Shown piece after piece: positions 24,525 to 33,301 of a DNA stretch of 55,260 nt. The stretch comes from Spirochaetaceae bacterium (GTDB lineage: Bacteria; Spirochaetota; Spirochaetia; Treponematales; Rectinemataceae): NCBI GenBank assembly GCA_025358255.1, contig JANYKC010000062.1:1-55260 (forward strand). Direction: 5' to 3'. How positions within the stretch are numbered: the stretch's first letter is position 1; each line of letters begins with the position of its first letter. The notes beneath the pieces are model-generated. The model was not told the DNA's origin. It saw only the letters and a program-made list of their open reading frames with translations, and searched no databases. Both the position numbers and the translations under genes were made by a program.

Positions 24525-25789
24525 ACCGCCGGGTCGAGGCGGCGGCCTCGCTCGCGGAGACCCTCGGCCTCGAGACCGAGGCCGAGAAAGCCATCGTCCT
24601 GGGCGGCCTGGGCCTCCACGGGGACATGAAGGCTGCCGGCGAAGCGGGCAAGGCCCACGAGGATCCGCTCGCCGATTTCCTCATCGCGGCGGCGCTCAAG
24701 GTCCGGGCGCTCGCGGAGAGCGAACGCCGCTCCCGGCAGACCGCCAACGGCATCAGGGCCTCCGGTTTCACCTTCGCCTCGAGCCTGGACCCGGCGGCGA
24801 TACTCGAGGCGCTGCTGGATTATCTCAATTGGCTGGTTCCCTACGCGGGCGCCAGCGTCCTCATCATCGGGAGGTCGGGCGGGCTCGAGGTGGGCGCGGC
24901 CCGGGAGTGGAGGCGCTCGAGTTCGCGCGGGCCCACGGCTCCGGAGCTGGCCCTGGCCCAGGAGGCCATCGACGCGGGCGAATCGCGGCAATGCCTTGTT
25001 GGCGTGGTGCGCTGCCTCATCCTTCCCCTCCTCGGCCCGTCGGGGCCGGTGGGCGCAGTCCTCCTCGTGCGGGACGGGGCCGACCTGTACGACGAGGAGC
25101 AGACCAGGGCGGCTGACGCCTTCGCGGGCCAGGCCGCGGCGGCGGTCCGCAACGCCACCCTGTATGAGGACCTATGCCGCGCCAGGGACGAGCTGGTCTC
25201 CTCCTATGACACGAGCATCGAAGTCCTCTCCCGGGCCCTCGACCTTCGTGACCACGAGACCGAGGGGCATTCCCGCCGCGTGGCTTCGCTCGCGGTGCGC
25301 CTCGGGGCCGCCCTTGGGCTCGAAGGCGCCTCCCTCGAGAACCTGCGCCGAGGCGCACTCCTCCATGACGTGGGAAAGATCGGCATACCGGACACCATCC
25401 TCCTGAAGCCCGGCCCCCTGGACGCCGACGAATTCAAGGTGATGCAGCGCCATCCCGCACTCGCCAAGGAACTCCTGGCGAACAGCAGCTTCATCGCGAA
25501 CGCGATCGAGGTGCCCTACAGCCACCACGAGCGATGGGATGGCCGGGGCTATCCCATCGGTCTCGAGAGTGGCGCGATACCGCTCGCGGCCCGCATCTTC
25601 TCCGTCGTGGACGTCTGGGATGCCCTGGTCCATGACAGGCCGTACCGCAAGGCCATGGGGCTCGCGGAGGCCCGTCGCTACCTCGCGACCCTCGGCGGGA
25701 CCCAGCTGGATCCCTTTGCCCTCGATGCATTTCTCGAGCTCGAAGCCGGCCCGTCGACCCGCAATACGGACCTGGGCTTTGGCCCATGA
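24509..25789 (+). CDS. GAF-like plus HD-GYP c-di-GMP phosphodiesterase
   Basis: The 426-residue product begins at a GTG (24509) preceded by GGGGAGG. An N-terminal helical region is followed by a GAF-like domain (about 85-225) and an HD-GYP domain from about 240. The HD-GYP marks are complete: HETEGHSRRVASLAVRL, RRGALLHDVGKIGIPDTILLK, MQRHP, SHHERWDGRGYP and RIFSVVDVWDAL. It should hydrolyse c-di-GMP to pGpG or GMP. It belongs to a kinase-receiver-HD-GYP operon, which suggests that the kinase controls its activity. Confidence 0.9.
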   Translation: MDRRLDRRVEAAASLAETLGLETEAEKAIVLGGLGLHGDMKAAGEAGKAHEDPLADFLIAAALKVRALAESERRSRQTANGIRASGFTFASSLDPAAILEALLDYLNWLVPYAGASVLIIGRSGGLEVGAAREWRRSSSRGPTAPELALAQEAIDAGESRQCLVGVVRCLILPLLGPSGPVGAVLLVRDGADLYDEEQTRAADAFAGQAAAAVRNATLYEDLCRARDELVSSYDTSIEVLSRALDLRDHETEGHSRRVASLAVRLGAALGLEGASLENLRRGALLHDVGKIGIPDTILLKPGPLDADEFKVMQRHPALAKELLANSSFIANAIEVPYSHHERWDGRGYPIGLESGAIPLAARIFSVVDVWDALVHDRPYRKAMGLAEARRYLATLGGTQLDPFALDAFLELEAGPSTRNTDLGFGP

Positions 25790-25861
25790 TCCGGGTCCGC
25801 AGGGACGGGCTTGAATCATTGGGCCGCGCCCCTTGTCGAGCCGACGGGTCGGCCAGCCCTT

Positions 25862-27175
25862 CTAGTCCTTCCAGTCCAGGAGCCGGCCCTCACCTTCCAG
25901 GGACCTGACCTGCGTGACGTCCTGGCTGGCCTCGAGGGCGCCTCGGTATCGGCCTTCGGCATCGCGGAGGGCCGTGTATTCGATGACGATGAAGCGGCCG
26001 CCCATGTTGATCCAGAACCTTGCCTTGTCCTTGGTGCCCGCACGGAAGGAATCAAGGATGCGCTGGACGATGGCGACGCTCTTCTGCGGATGGCAATTCT
26101 GCACGGCCCTGCCGATGACGGCAGGGCTCCGTGGGAAGATGCGCTCCGCCGAGTCCGAGTAATACAGGACGTGGTCGGTCTCGTCCACGATGCTCAGGTC
26201 AAGGGGCAGCTTCCTCAGGGCGAGGTCGAGCAACTCCGCGCCCACGATGCCGGTGTTGAGCTCGATGGTCGCGGCGCCGCGCCCGGCCTTGGCCTCCCCT
26301 GCGGCCGCGGCATTGTCCGGGGCCGCGGCGATCAGGGCATCGAGGGCTGAAGGCGCGCCTTTGGAATGCGCCCGCGCGGAGGCGATGGCCGAATCATACT
26401 CGGCACCGGGCTTGACCCAGGCGAAGCCGATGGCCTCCTCGCCCGACCGGATCGCGGCCCATTCGGCCTCGGAGATTCGCCTTCCGGCCTCGGGATAGAG
26501 TATATGCTCCTCCATGAAGATCATCCGGGTCACCGCCGTCCCCAGCTTTCCGGCCAAGGCGCGGAACGCCCCTGTGTCACCGCCTGCGAGCGTGCCGGCG
26601 GCCTCCTTGAGGAGGGCGCGGATCTCGTCATGCTTGGACCACATGACCCGGGAAGGTCCGGTGAAGCCATGCTTCTCGAGCCAGGGGAAGAGCTGGTTCT
26701 CCTTGCGCTCGAAGTGCGTCACGATGTGGGCAAGATCGCCCAACGCGTCCCTGGCTTCCTCGACCGCGGCCGGGGAGGGGGCGGCCGCCACGCCGCGGAG
26801 GCCGGCGAGAAGCGGCCGACGCCCAAGGGCGGAGGCCGTTCGACGGAGCCTCCTGACGCGCAGCTCGGCCGCGCGGTTCTCCGCCATGAAGGTATGGATC
26901 GGATGGCCGCCCATGCGCGAGGGCTTCCCGCCGCGAGCGAGCGCCGATTCGAAAACCTCGACATGGACCTCGCAGAGGCGCTGGATCTCCTCCACCGGAA
27001 AGCCGGAATCGACCAGCGCCTGCTCCATCGCGGCGATCTCCGCGGCGCTCGCGCCGTGGATGATGGCGGCGAATTCCCGCTTGACCTCCGCCACGCCCGC
27101 GCCGCCATGGAGGCGCTCGACCACTTTCTTGAGGCGTACCTGCCGTTCGGGATCGATGGCGACCTGTCCGTTCAT
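25862..27175 (-). CDS. DUF438-hemerythrin-PAS sensor protein
   Basis: The 437-residue protein starts at the ATG preceded by AGGAGG. Residues about 10-95 form a DUF438 domain (LKKVVERLHGGAGVAEVKREF, LCEVHVEVFESAL). A hemerythrin-like cation-binding helix bundle follows with the iron-ligand-type residues in HPIHTFMAENRA, HIVTHFERKENQLFPWLEK, WSKHDEIR and FMEEHILYPEA. A C-terminal PAS domain (about 320-430, LDLSIVDETDHVLYYSDSAERIF, GRAVQNCHPQKSV) completes it. Such proteins are thought to sense oxygen or NO through a diiron centre. It is divergent in function from the neighbouring GGDEF-EAL gene but read in the same direction, downstream of it. Confidence 0.85.
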   Translation of the reverse strand: MNGQVAIDPERQVRLKKVVERLHGGAGVAEVKREFAAIIHGASAAEIAAMEQALVDSGFPVEEIQRLCEVHVEVFESALARGGKPSRMGGHPIHTFMAENRAAELRVRRLRRTASALGRRPLLAGLRGVAAAPSPAAVEEARDALGDLAHIVTHFERKENQLFPWLEKHGFTGPSRVMWSKHDEIRALLKEAAGTLAGGDTGAFRALAGKLGTAVTRMIFMEEHILYPEAGRRISEAEWAAIRSGEEAIGFAWVKPGAEYDSAIASARAHSKGAPSALDALIAAAPDNAAAAGEAKAGRGAATIELNTGIVGAELLDLALRKLPLDLSIVDETDHVLYYSDSAERIFPRSPAVIGRAVQNCHPQKSVAIVQRILDSFRAGTKDKARFWINMGGRFIVIEYTALRDAEGRYRGALEASQDVTQVRSLEGEGRLLDWKD

Positions 27176-27284
27176 GCTTCCTCCTGGGTCGACCTTCATC
27201 CAGGTCAGGCCTTCAGAAGGAAATATAGGGCATTGGCCGGAGGGGGACGGTAACCGACGTTACCATCCTGTCAGGCAATGGGCC

Positions 27285-28796
27285 TCAATACGTGAAGCGC
27301 ATGTCGGCCTTGATGATCTTTTCGGCGAAAGCCGTGAAATCGTCGATGAGGAGGGGCTTGGCGATGAGGTAGCCCTGGAAGCCCCGGCAGCCCATCTCGA
27401 ACAGCATGTCCAGGGCCTTGGGATCCTCGACGCCCTCGGCGACCAGCTCCAGGTCGAGGCCCTTGGCTATCGAGACCAGGGAACGCACGATTATGCGGTC
27501 CTGGTGGTTGGTCGTGAGGTTCTCGACAAAAAGGCGATCGATCTTGATCTCGTCCAAGGGGAAACGGTGGAGGTGGGAGAGGGAGGAATATCCCGTCCCG
27601 AAATCGTCCACCGACACACGGACGCCAAGTGCGGCGAAGCGCTCGAGGGTTGAGGCGGCGCTCGTGGTATCCTCGAAAAGGCTCGTCTCCGTGAGCTCGA
27701 TCGTGAGGAGGTCCGGCCTGGCGCCGGTGCGCGCCAGGACTGATTCGAGGACCGTCGCGGTGTCCTCGCTGCGGAACTGGCGGGCCGAGAGGTTGACCGA
27801 TAGGCCGACCCGTTCCAGGCCGCTCTTGGCCCAGCCGGCCAGGCGGCGGGCGCACTGGTAGAGGAGCCACTTGCCCAGGGGAAGGATAAGCCCCGTCTCC
27901 TCGGCAAGGGGGATGAAGGTGGCCGGCATGAGGAGGCCCTTCTCGGGATGGCGCCAGCGGATCAGGGCTTCCGCCTCGATGCGGTCCACGACGAGGGTCT
28001 GGCCCTCTATCGCCCGCACGAAAAGCTTGGGCTGGAAGGAAAGGAAGAACTGCTCGCCGATGCGCTCCATCGCGGATGCCTCGATCGCCTTGATTATCGA
28101 GTTCTGGAGCTCGATCTTCTCGACGGCGAGCTGGAGGAGGGCGGGGCGGAAGAGGACAAAGGCCTTCTTCTGCTCGGCGGCCACGCCCGAGGCCACGTCG
28201 GCGTGGTGCATGAGCCGCGAGCGGTCATCGCCGTGCTCGGGCCAGTAGGCGGCCCCGGTGGAGACTCCGATCGTCACGCTGAAACCGGCGAAGATATGGG
28301 GCTCTGCGAGCCGCGGAAGGATGCCACGGAGGAAGGAGGCCAGGGCTTCGCCCTTGAGGCCCGGAAGGAGGAGGACAAACTCGTTTTCCCTGGTGTGGAA
28401 GACCTTGTCGTTCTCGCGCAGGAAGCCGGAGATCCTGCAACCCGTCTGGTAGAGGATCCATTCGCTTACGCTGACCTTGAGGGTCTTGCGCACCGTGCTG
28501 TAGTTCTCGCCCAGCTGGATGATGAGGATGGTGAAGCAGCCTCTCGGTTCCCGCCGGCGGCATTCGTCGATGAGGTCCTCGATCTCGAGCTCGAGCCTGA
28601 AATGCGACGGCAATCCTGTCAGGGGATGATAGGAGATTTTCTTCTCGATGGCGGAAAGACGATGCTCGAGGGCGACGTTTTCCCTGCGCAGGCGCTCGTT
28701 CTCGGTCCTGAGACCCTGTTCTACAGGGCCCTGCTCCATGTCCGGTAAGACATCCACGTGTTGTACTCCGTTCGCGAATCGCTTGGAGCTGCCCAT
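27285..28796 (-). CDS. degenerate GGDEF plus intact EAL c-di-GMP protein
   Basis: The 503-residue protein has a short coiled coil (about 20-55), a GGDEF-like domain (57-215) and an EAL domain (about 230-500). The GGDEF signature is replaced by RENEF, so diguanylate cyclase activity is not expected; the domain may bind GTP or c-di-GMP. The EAL catalytic residues are present: EALIRWRHP, VNLSARQF, ELTETSLFED, DDFGTGYSSLS, IKIDRLF and EGVED. It should be a c-di-GMP phosphodiesterase. No signal or membrane segment is visible. Start choice is uncertain: an internal ATG at MEQGPVEQ would be 19 codons shorter. Confidence 0.88.
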   Translation of the reverse strand: MGSSKRFANGVQHVDVLPDMEQGPVEQGLRTENERLRRENVALEHRLSAIEKKISYHPLTGLPSHFRLELEIEDLIDECRRREPRGCFTILIIQLGENYSTVRKTLKVSVSEWILYQTGCRISGFLRENDKVFHTRENEFVLLLPGLKGEALASFLRGILPRLAEPHIFAGFSVTIGVSTGAAYWPEHGDDRSRLMHHADVASGVAAEQKKAFVLFRPALLQLAVEKIELQNSIIKAIEASAMERIGEQFFLSFQPKLFVRAIEGQTLVVDRIEAEALIRWRHPEKGLLMPATFIPLAEETGLILPLGKWLLYQCARRLAGWAKSGLERVGLSVNLSARQFRSEDTATVLESVLARTGARPDLLTIELTETSLFEDTTSAASTLERFAALGVRVSVDDFGTGYSSLSHLHRFPLDEIKIDRLFVENLTTNHQDRIIVRSLVSIAKGLDLELVAEGVEDPKALDMLFEMGCRGFQGYLIAKPLLIDDFTAFAEKIIKADMRFTY

Positions 28797-28841
28797 CCGT
28801 TGGCGGCCCGTCTCCAGTCAGTCGATTTTCGATAGTACAGG

Positions 28842-29592
28842 CTATGTCCGCCCAAGTCCACAGGAAAAGCGGCGTTTGCCTGTCAGGAATTCGTGTGCCC
28901 AAGGGGAAGCGGCGCGGCGAGCACGCCCCCCGCCCTCCGGTGCGTCCCCAATCGCGATCGAGCCGCCATGTTTTTTCACGACGATATCCCAGGAGATCGA
29001 GAGGCCGAGTCCTGTTCCCTTGCCAGGGGTCTTGGTCGTGTTGAAGGGGTCGAAGACGCACAGCCGCGAGTCGGCCGGCACCCCGGGGCCATTGTCCGCG
29101 AAGCTTACTGACCCGGCAACCAAACATTGGCTTCAAGCCCATGATTCTGACCCGATGTCTAGCTGGCGTTATTCGACCTCGGCGACGTGCTTGATCTCGT
29201 TCCAGGCGACAAGGATGGTGGACTCGATCCCCACGTCGGGGTCATGGGGGCCGAAGGCCGACCTTGCCCACCAGAGCGACGACCTCTCCCCAGGCCCCGC
29301 GGAGGGTCCGCGAGAAGTTCCCGAGCACGGCGTGGTTGCTCTTGAGGAAGCCGAGGGGATTGTTGATCTCATGGGCGATCCCTGCGGCGAGCTGGCCAAT
29401 CGAGGCCAGTTTCTCCTCCTGGACTGTGAGCACCTGGGTGCCCGGCAGCTGGAGCTTGGCCTCGGCGAGGTCCAGGTTCATGCGCCAGACCTCCTTTTCG
29501 TTGTTGATGCGTTCGGTGATGTCCTGGGCTATGCCCTGTATCTCGCTGATCCCGCCCTTCGAGTACCGGACGGCGCGGGCGGACTCGAGGCA
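28842..29592 (-). pseudogene. PAS-histidine kinase remnant disrupted by a half repeat
   Basis: On the minus strand the remnant runs from a PAS C-terminus ([21 protein letters not shown], 29592-29480) into HisKA ([27 protein letters not shown]). A frameshift follows near 29260-29240, after which WNEIKHVAEVE in another frame continues the linker to about 29169. The middle is then missing and replaced by the half-repeat at 29106-29154. Homology resumes with [39 protein letters not shown], the ATPase lid and G-box. The gene is 5'-truncated (a TAG precedes the PAS fragment), frameshifted and internally deleted, so it cannot make a functional kinase. Confidence 0.75.
29106..29154. repeat. half copy of the 103-bp palindromic repeat, R2
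   Basis: The sequence follows the minus-orientation copies from TACTGACCCGG through CCCATGATTCTGACCCG and then diverges exactly around the centre of the palindrome. Only one arm remains. It sits at the internal deletion of the kinase pseudogene. Confidence 0.85.
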
Positions 29593-29715
29593 CTATCGGC
29601 TTTTCCGGATTCGTTGTGGCCCAAATATCCAGTGTTGCGAATAGCCTGCAATACTGCAAACGAAAGGCGGGTTTGCCACCTTGACCTCCCCGACCCTGGC
29701 CGGCATCCTCATCCC

Positions 29716-30021
29716 ATGGAGCCTAAGTTCATCCTCCTCGCCGCCTTGATCGTCGCCAATTTCCCCCTTTGCCGCCTGCTTTTCCGTTTCCTCTTCCGGG
29801 GCAATGCACCGGCGGCAGGCGCGCCTGGCGGCGAGTCGTCCGCCGCGCCGGCTTCGCCCAAGGACTTCCTTGACCCCGCCTTCAGGCAGGACGTGGGCAG
29901 GAAGAACAAGCTCTTCCTCCTCCTTGTCGCTTCCGCCCTCCTGGTATTCATCGAGTATTCCCTTATGCTCGGCCTTTTTCCCGCCCTCCATGCCGGAGCC
30001 TTCCCCGGGGCGGCTCCCTGA
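29716..30021 (+). CDS. small two-helix membrane protein
   Basis: A 101-residue product with an N-terminal membrane helix (FILLAALIVANFPLCRLLFRFL), a Gly/Ala/Pro linker, a charged segment (DFLDPAFRQDVGRKNK) and a second helix (LFLLLVASALLVFIEYSLML). No family was recognised. Its TGA overlaps the truA ATG by one base (TGATG), so the two are co-translated. Confidence 0.6.
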   Translation: MEPKFILLAALIVANFPLCRLLFRFLFRGNAPAAGAPGGESSAAPASPKDFLDPAFRQDVGRKNKLFLLLVASALLVFIEYSLMLGLFPALHAGAFPGAAP

Positions 30022-30761
30022 TGCCCCGCAGGAATTTCCTCCTCACCCTCGCCTATGACGGCAGCGATTTCGAAGGCTGGCAGCGAGGGGGCAGCGGCCA
30101 GCGCACCGCCCAGGCCGAACTCGAATCCGCCCTCGGCGCCCTCCTGGGCGAGGCCATCGAGGTGACCGGGGCGAGCCGAACCGATGCCGGTGTCCATGCC
30201 GAAGGCCAGGCGGCGAGCTTCCATTCGCGGACAAGCCTCGCGCCACTCCGCCTAGTCACGGAACTCAACCGGCGCCTCCCCCCCGACCTGTCCTGCCGCT
30301 CTTGCCATGAGGTGGATCCGCGCTTCCATGCCCGCTATCGCGCCAAGGGCAAGCTCTATCGGTACCGCCTCCATGTCGCGGCGATTCCCGACGTCTTTTC
30401 CCGCCGCTACAGCCTTCACCTGGGCACTGGCCTCGATCTCAAAGCGATGCGCGAGGCCGCGGCGGCTTTTGCCGGGAGCCATGACTTCCAGGCCTTCACG
30501 AACGCCAAGCACCCTGACGACAGCACCCGGCGCATCGATGCCGTGACCGTCGAGGCCTCCGGTGATTTTGTCGACCTTTTTTTCAAGGGAGAGGCCTTCC
30601 TCTACAACCAGGTCCGCATCATGGCCGGCGCGATCGTGGAGGCGGGGAAGGGTAGCCTGGAGCCTAGGGCGATATCCGAGGCCCTGTCCGCGGGGAAACG
30701 CGCTTCCATGCCAGGCGCCTTGGGGCCTTTCGGGCTTTGTCTCATGGAGGTCTACTACTGA
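30021..30761 (+). CDS. truA: tRNA pseudouridine(38-40) synthase
   Basis: The 246-residue protein has the TruA catalytic block GASRTDAGVHAEGQAASF with the essential Asp near residue 55, plus FLLTLAYDGSDFEGWQ at the start, YRYRLHVAAIPDVFSRR and LFFKGEAFLYNQVRIMAG. It makes pseudouridine in the anticodon arm of tRNAs. Length is normal for the family. It follows the small membrane gene with a one-base overlap. Confidence 0.93.
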   Translation: MPRRNFLLTLAYDGSDFEGWQRGGSGQRTAQAELESALGALLGEAIEVTGASRTDAGVHAEGQAASFHSRTSLAPLRLVTELNRRLPPDLSCRSCHEVDPRFHARYRAKGKLYRYRLHVAAIPDVFSRRYSLHLGTGLDLKAMREAAAAFAGSHDFQAFTNAKHPDDSTRRIDAVTVEASGDFVDLFFKGEAFLYNQVRIMAGAIVEAGKGSLEPRAISEALSAGKRASMPGALGPFGLCLMEVYY

Positions 30762-30816
30762 CCAAGGCGCCTCTGAGTGCGAACGCCCTTCGAGGCGCGC
30801 CTCTCCCTGGCGACTT

Positions 30817-30842
30817 CGAGGGAATATCCGTTTTTTCCCTCG
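30817..30842. other. hairpin downstream of truA
   Basis: CGAGGGAA and TTCCCTCG form an 8-bp stem with a 10-base loop ending in TTTT. It lies in the 162-base space between truA and the next gene; it may be a weak terminator or a leader structure. Confidence 0.3.
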
Positions 30843-30923
30843 CCGCTCTCGATGAAGACATATCGGCCGCACTATACTTCAAGAGCGCGGGTTCGCCGCA
30901 GGGCGTCCCGAAAGGGCTTTTGA

Positions 30924-31556
30924 ATGACCAAGAGCAGTGCCGGCAGCAGAGCCGCCGAAAGATCCAGCGATCCACGCCTCTCCGAAAAGCCGGTGATGGG
31001 ACTGTCCTCGAGCCGCATGGGCCGCGCCAATGGCAGGGGCTTGGACCAGCCGTCACGCTCCGCCCTTCCTCGATCCCCTGGCGGGAAAACCACGGAGAAG
31101 CGCGAGAAGCTCCTCGACAATATCGAGGGCATGCTCGATGTCCTCACGGAGGACGGGCTTTCCCATGTCCTGGCGGTGGCGACGATGTGCCGATATGAGC
31201 TGGCCCTTGTCCGCTGCGATGAGGCGCGCCAGGGAGATGCGGACCAGGCCCCTTGCCTCGACGGCAAGGCCCTGCGCATTGAGAGGTCCGCAGACGGATC
31301 AACCTATCATCTCATCTCAGGCAAGGTGTGGAAGATCCTCGCGGCCGAGGATATCGCGGCCCTCTTGCGGATCAGCCGTCATGAGGAGAGCGCCGCCGCC
31401 GCCGCGCGCCGCCTTTTCGACTGGATGACCGCCGAGCGCAAGGACATCGCGGCCGATCTGTGCATCCGCGGCGAGTCCTCTTCCCTCCTCCGGGAGTTCC
31501 TTGGCGTCCTCACGGAGACCTTCCCTGTACGCAGCCCCCGCCGCCTGCCTTACTGA
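30924..31556 (+). CDS. hypothetical protein ending inside a repeat
   Basis: A 210-residue frame. The first 50 residues are Ser/Arg/Pro-rich and possibly disordered; from about 58 the sequence becomes compact and helical (KREKLLDNIEGMLDVLTEDGLSH, HLISGKVWKILAAEDIAALL, ARRLFDWMTAERKDIAADL). No family was recognised. The last codon TAC and the TGA belong to repeat R3, so the natural C-terminus may have been replaced. A TATACT lies at 30873-30878 without a convincing -35. The true start may be one of the later ATGs (for example before GLSSSR). Confidence 0.55.
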   Translation: MTKSSAGSRAAERSSDPRLSEKPVMGLSSSRMGRANGRGLDQPSRSALPRSPGGKTTEKREKLLDNIEGMLDVLTEDGLSHVLAVATMCRYELALVRCDEARQGDADQAPCLDGKALRIERSADGSTYHLISGKVWKILAAEDIAALLRISRHEESAAAAARRLFDWMTAERKDIAADLCIRGESSSLLREFLGVLTETFPVRSPRRLPY

Positions 31557-31652
31557 CCCGGCAACAAAACCTCGGGTGCTCTCCTCTGATGCTGGCCCGT
31601 CGCTACGGGTCAGAATCAGGGGACCAAGCCAATGTTTGGTTGCCGTGTCAGC
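31551..31652. repeat. 103-bp palindromic repeat, copy R3
   Basis: A 102-bp copy in the same orientation as R1, between two converging genes. Its left end supplies TAC-TGA to the plus-strand gene and its right end supplies the TGA of the minus-strand flavoprotein. The right end is slightly decayed (CCGTGTCAGC instead of CCGGGTCAGTA). Confidence 0.9.
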
Positions 31653-32929
31653 GGTCCTCCAGGATCCTGTCCGCCGCCCTCAGTCCCGAAGCCCAGGCCG
31701 CGGTGATCCCCCTGCTTGTCCCCGCCCCGTCGCCGATGAGGTACAGGTGCTCCCTGGCCCTGAAATACGTGTCCATGAAGGCAGGCCTGTTCGCGTAGAG
31801 CTTGATCTCGGGGTAGTACATGATGGTCGAGGGATGGAGGAGTCCCGGCACGATGGTGTCGAGGAGCTTCATGGCATTCCACAGGGCCCTGAGCACCTTG
31901 GCCGGGGCTGAGAGCCCGATGTCCCCCGGTGTCGCCGATGCCAGGGAGGGCTCGAAGTCGTAAAGGTCGCCGGAAAAAGCAGCCCGGGTCGAGCGCTTGC
32001 CGAGGCGGAAATCCCCGATACGCTGCATGATGGGGCCGCCTCCGCCAAGGAGGGCGGCCTGGACGCCGAGCATCTGGGCGAAGGCCTGGCCTGAGGCGAG
32101 GGGCTCGGTCAAGGGTGACGGTCTTGAGCATGGCGAAGTTCACGAGGCCGTTTTCCGGCCGAGAGGCCGACCATGAATGGCCGTTCACGCTGTACCAGGT
32201 GCCGGCTCCTTGGGCCTCATAGCGTTCCTGCACCACATGGGCGGAGCGGGAGTTCGTGCAGAAGGTCCGCGTCTTTTTCGGGAAAAGGAACTTGGGATCG
32301 TAATAATCCCCGACTATGGGATAGTGCTCTTGTCTCGTCTCGACGCGGATGCCAATGTCGACGACGTTGTCGGTGAAGGCGATGTCCGCGGCGGTCATCA
32401 CCTCCTGGAGGAAGGCAAAGCCCCCCCTGCCCGGCGCGATGATGAGGTCGCCGTAGCCGATCTCCCGCGCTTCCGTGGCCAGGACGCGGTTCCGCGGGTC
32501 AAGGGTCAGGGCACGCTCGCCCAGCGATATCGACGCGCCTTTTTCGGCAAGCTCGGCCATGAGGCGCTTGATCAAGGCAAGCCCGCCATCGGTGCCCAGG
32601 TGGGCCTGGCGGATGGAAAGGAGTTCGACACCGACTTTTTCCGCACGATGGGCGTAACGCTCCAGGTTCTTCTTTTCGAGGATCGTGGGCTTAAGGAAGG
32701 CTTCGACCCGGTCGAGGTAGCGGATCGCTTCCCCCTCGAACCAGCAATTCTCCGGAAAGCCGATGGGCCAGCTGAAATTCATCTTGCAGTCGTTGCGCAG
32801 GCCGCCGGATGAGTATTCGTTCTTGTCGATGAGGAGGATCGAGAGGGTCGATTTTTGCCCAAGGAGCTCGAATGCCGCCCCAAGTCCCGCCGGTCCCGTC
32901 CCCACGATGATGACGTCGTAGTGTTCCAT
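31648..32929 (-). pseudogene. FAD-dependent dehydrogenase (COG2509-like), split by a frameshift
   Basis: The frame from ATG 32929 begins MEHYDVIIVGTGPAGLGAAFEL, a dinucleotide-binding Rossmann motif, and runs 273 codons through DLIIAPGRGGFAFL and FCTNSRSAHVVQERYEAQGAGTWYS. Near 32110 it shifts: LVNFAMLKTVTL should be followed by TEPLASGQAFAQML, which is present in the next register after one extra base. That second part carries the C-terminal FAD-binding LYLIGDGAGTSRGITAAW and ends at 31648. Relatives are whole proteins of about 430 residues. Either a recent one-base insertion killed it or the base is a sequencing error. The homopolymers are short there, so a true insertion is slightly favoured. 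Confidence 0.75.
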
Positions 32930-33087
32930 GCCGGTAAAGGATGATAGACGATAGAGGCCCTTCCTGTCACCGCTTTTCCGCCGAACGATTTCTTTTTGGT
33001 AACTATTGACAGAAGCGTCGCGGATGCTGTCATGTAGAAACATGAGGTTCAAGGGCGCAAACACCGGGAATAACCGCTCCACTGGCA

Positions 33088-33249
33088 ATCTCGTCTTCAC
33101 GACGAGGCCACAGCATCGCGCCCAGGTGGATTGGCCTTTATGCCGAGCTCCGCGTTTCCTTCCGGCAGCCAGAAAAGTATTTCCCGCGCTTTGAGGGCGT
33201 GACCCTTTTCGGCAAGAGCCCCGTTCCGGCCGAGCTCTACCTGTTTTGA
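33088..33249 (+). pseudogene. possible 3' end of a lost gene
   Basis: Within the 372-base gap before cydA, one frame stays open and ends with WIGLYAELRVSFRQPEKY then FPRFEGVTLFGKSPVPAELYLF and TGA at 33247-33249. The composition looks like a real protein C-terminus, but no start or upstream domain remains and no family was recognised. The rest of this gap holds a TTGACA at 33006-33011 without a good -10 and a small CATGT/ACATG inverted repeat. Confidence 0.3.
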
Positions 33250-33301
33250 TCCATCTTGCCTTCCCGCCCGGGTTCCGAATACTGTAGCTAGGGGGACCAG
33301 C

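Noticed and set aside
27285..28796. Calling the GGDEF-EAL protein a diguanylate cyclase
   Set aside because: The GGDEF signature is RENEF, so the catalytic Gly-Gly-Asp is missing. Only the EAL half has its active-site residues.
28648..30021. A 457-codon plus-strand frame running over the kinase pseudogene
   Set aside because: It is antisense to the PAS/HisKA and EAL coding DNA. Only the last 101 codons, from ATG 29716, look like a real membrane protein.
33006..33034. A cydA promoter from TTGACA at 33006
   Set aside because: At 16-18 bases downstream there is no acceptable -10 (only GTCATG-like sequence), and it is nearly 300 bases from cydA.
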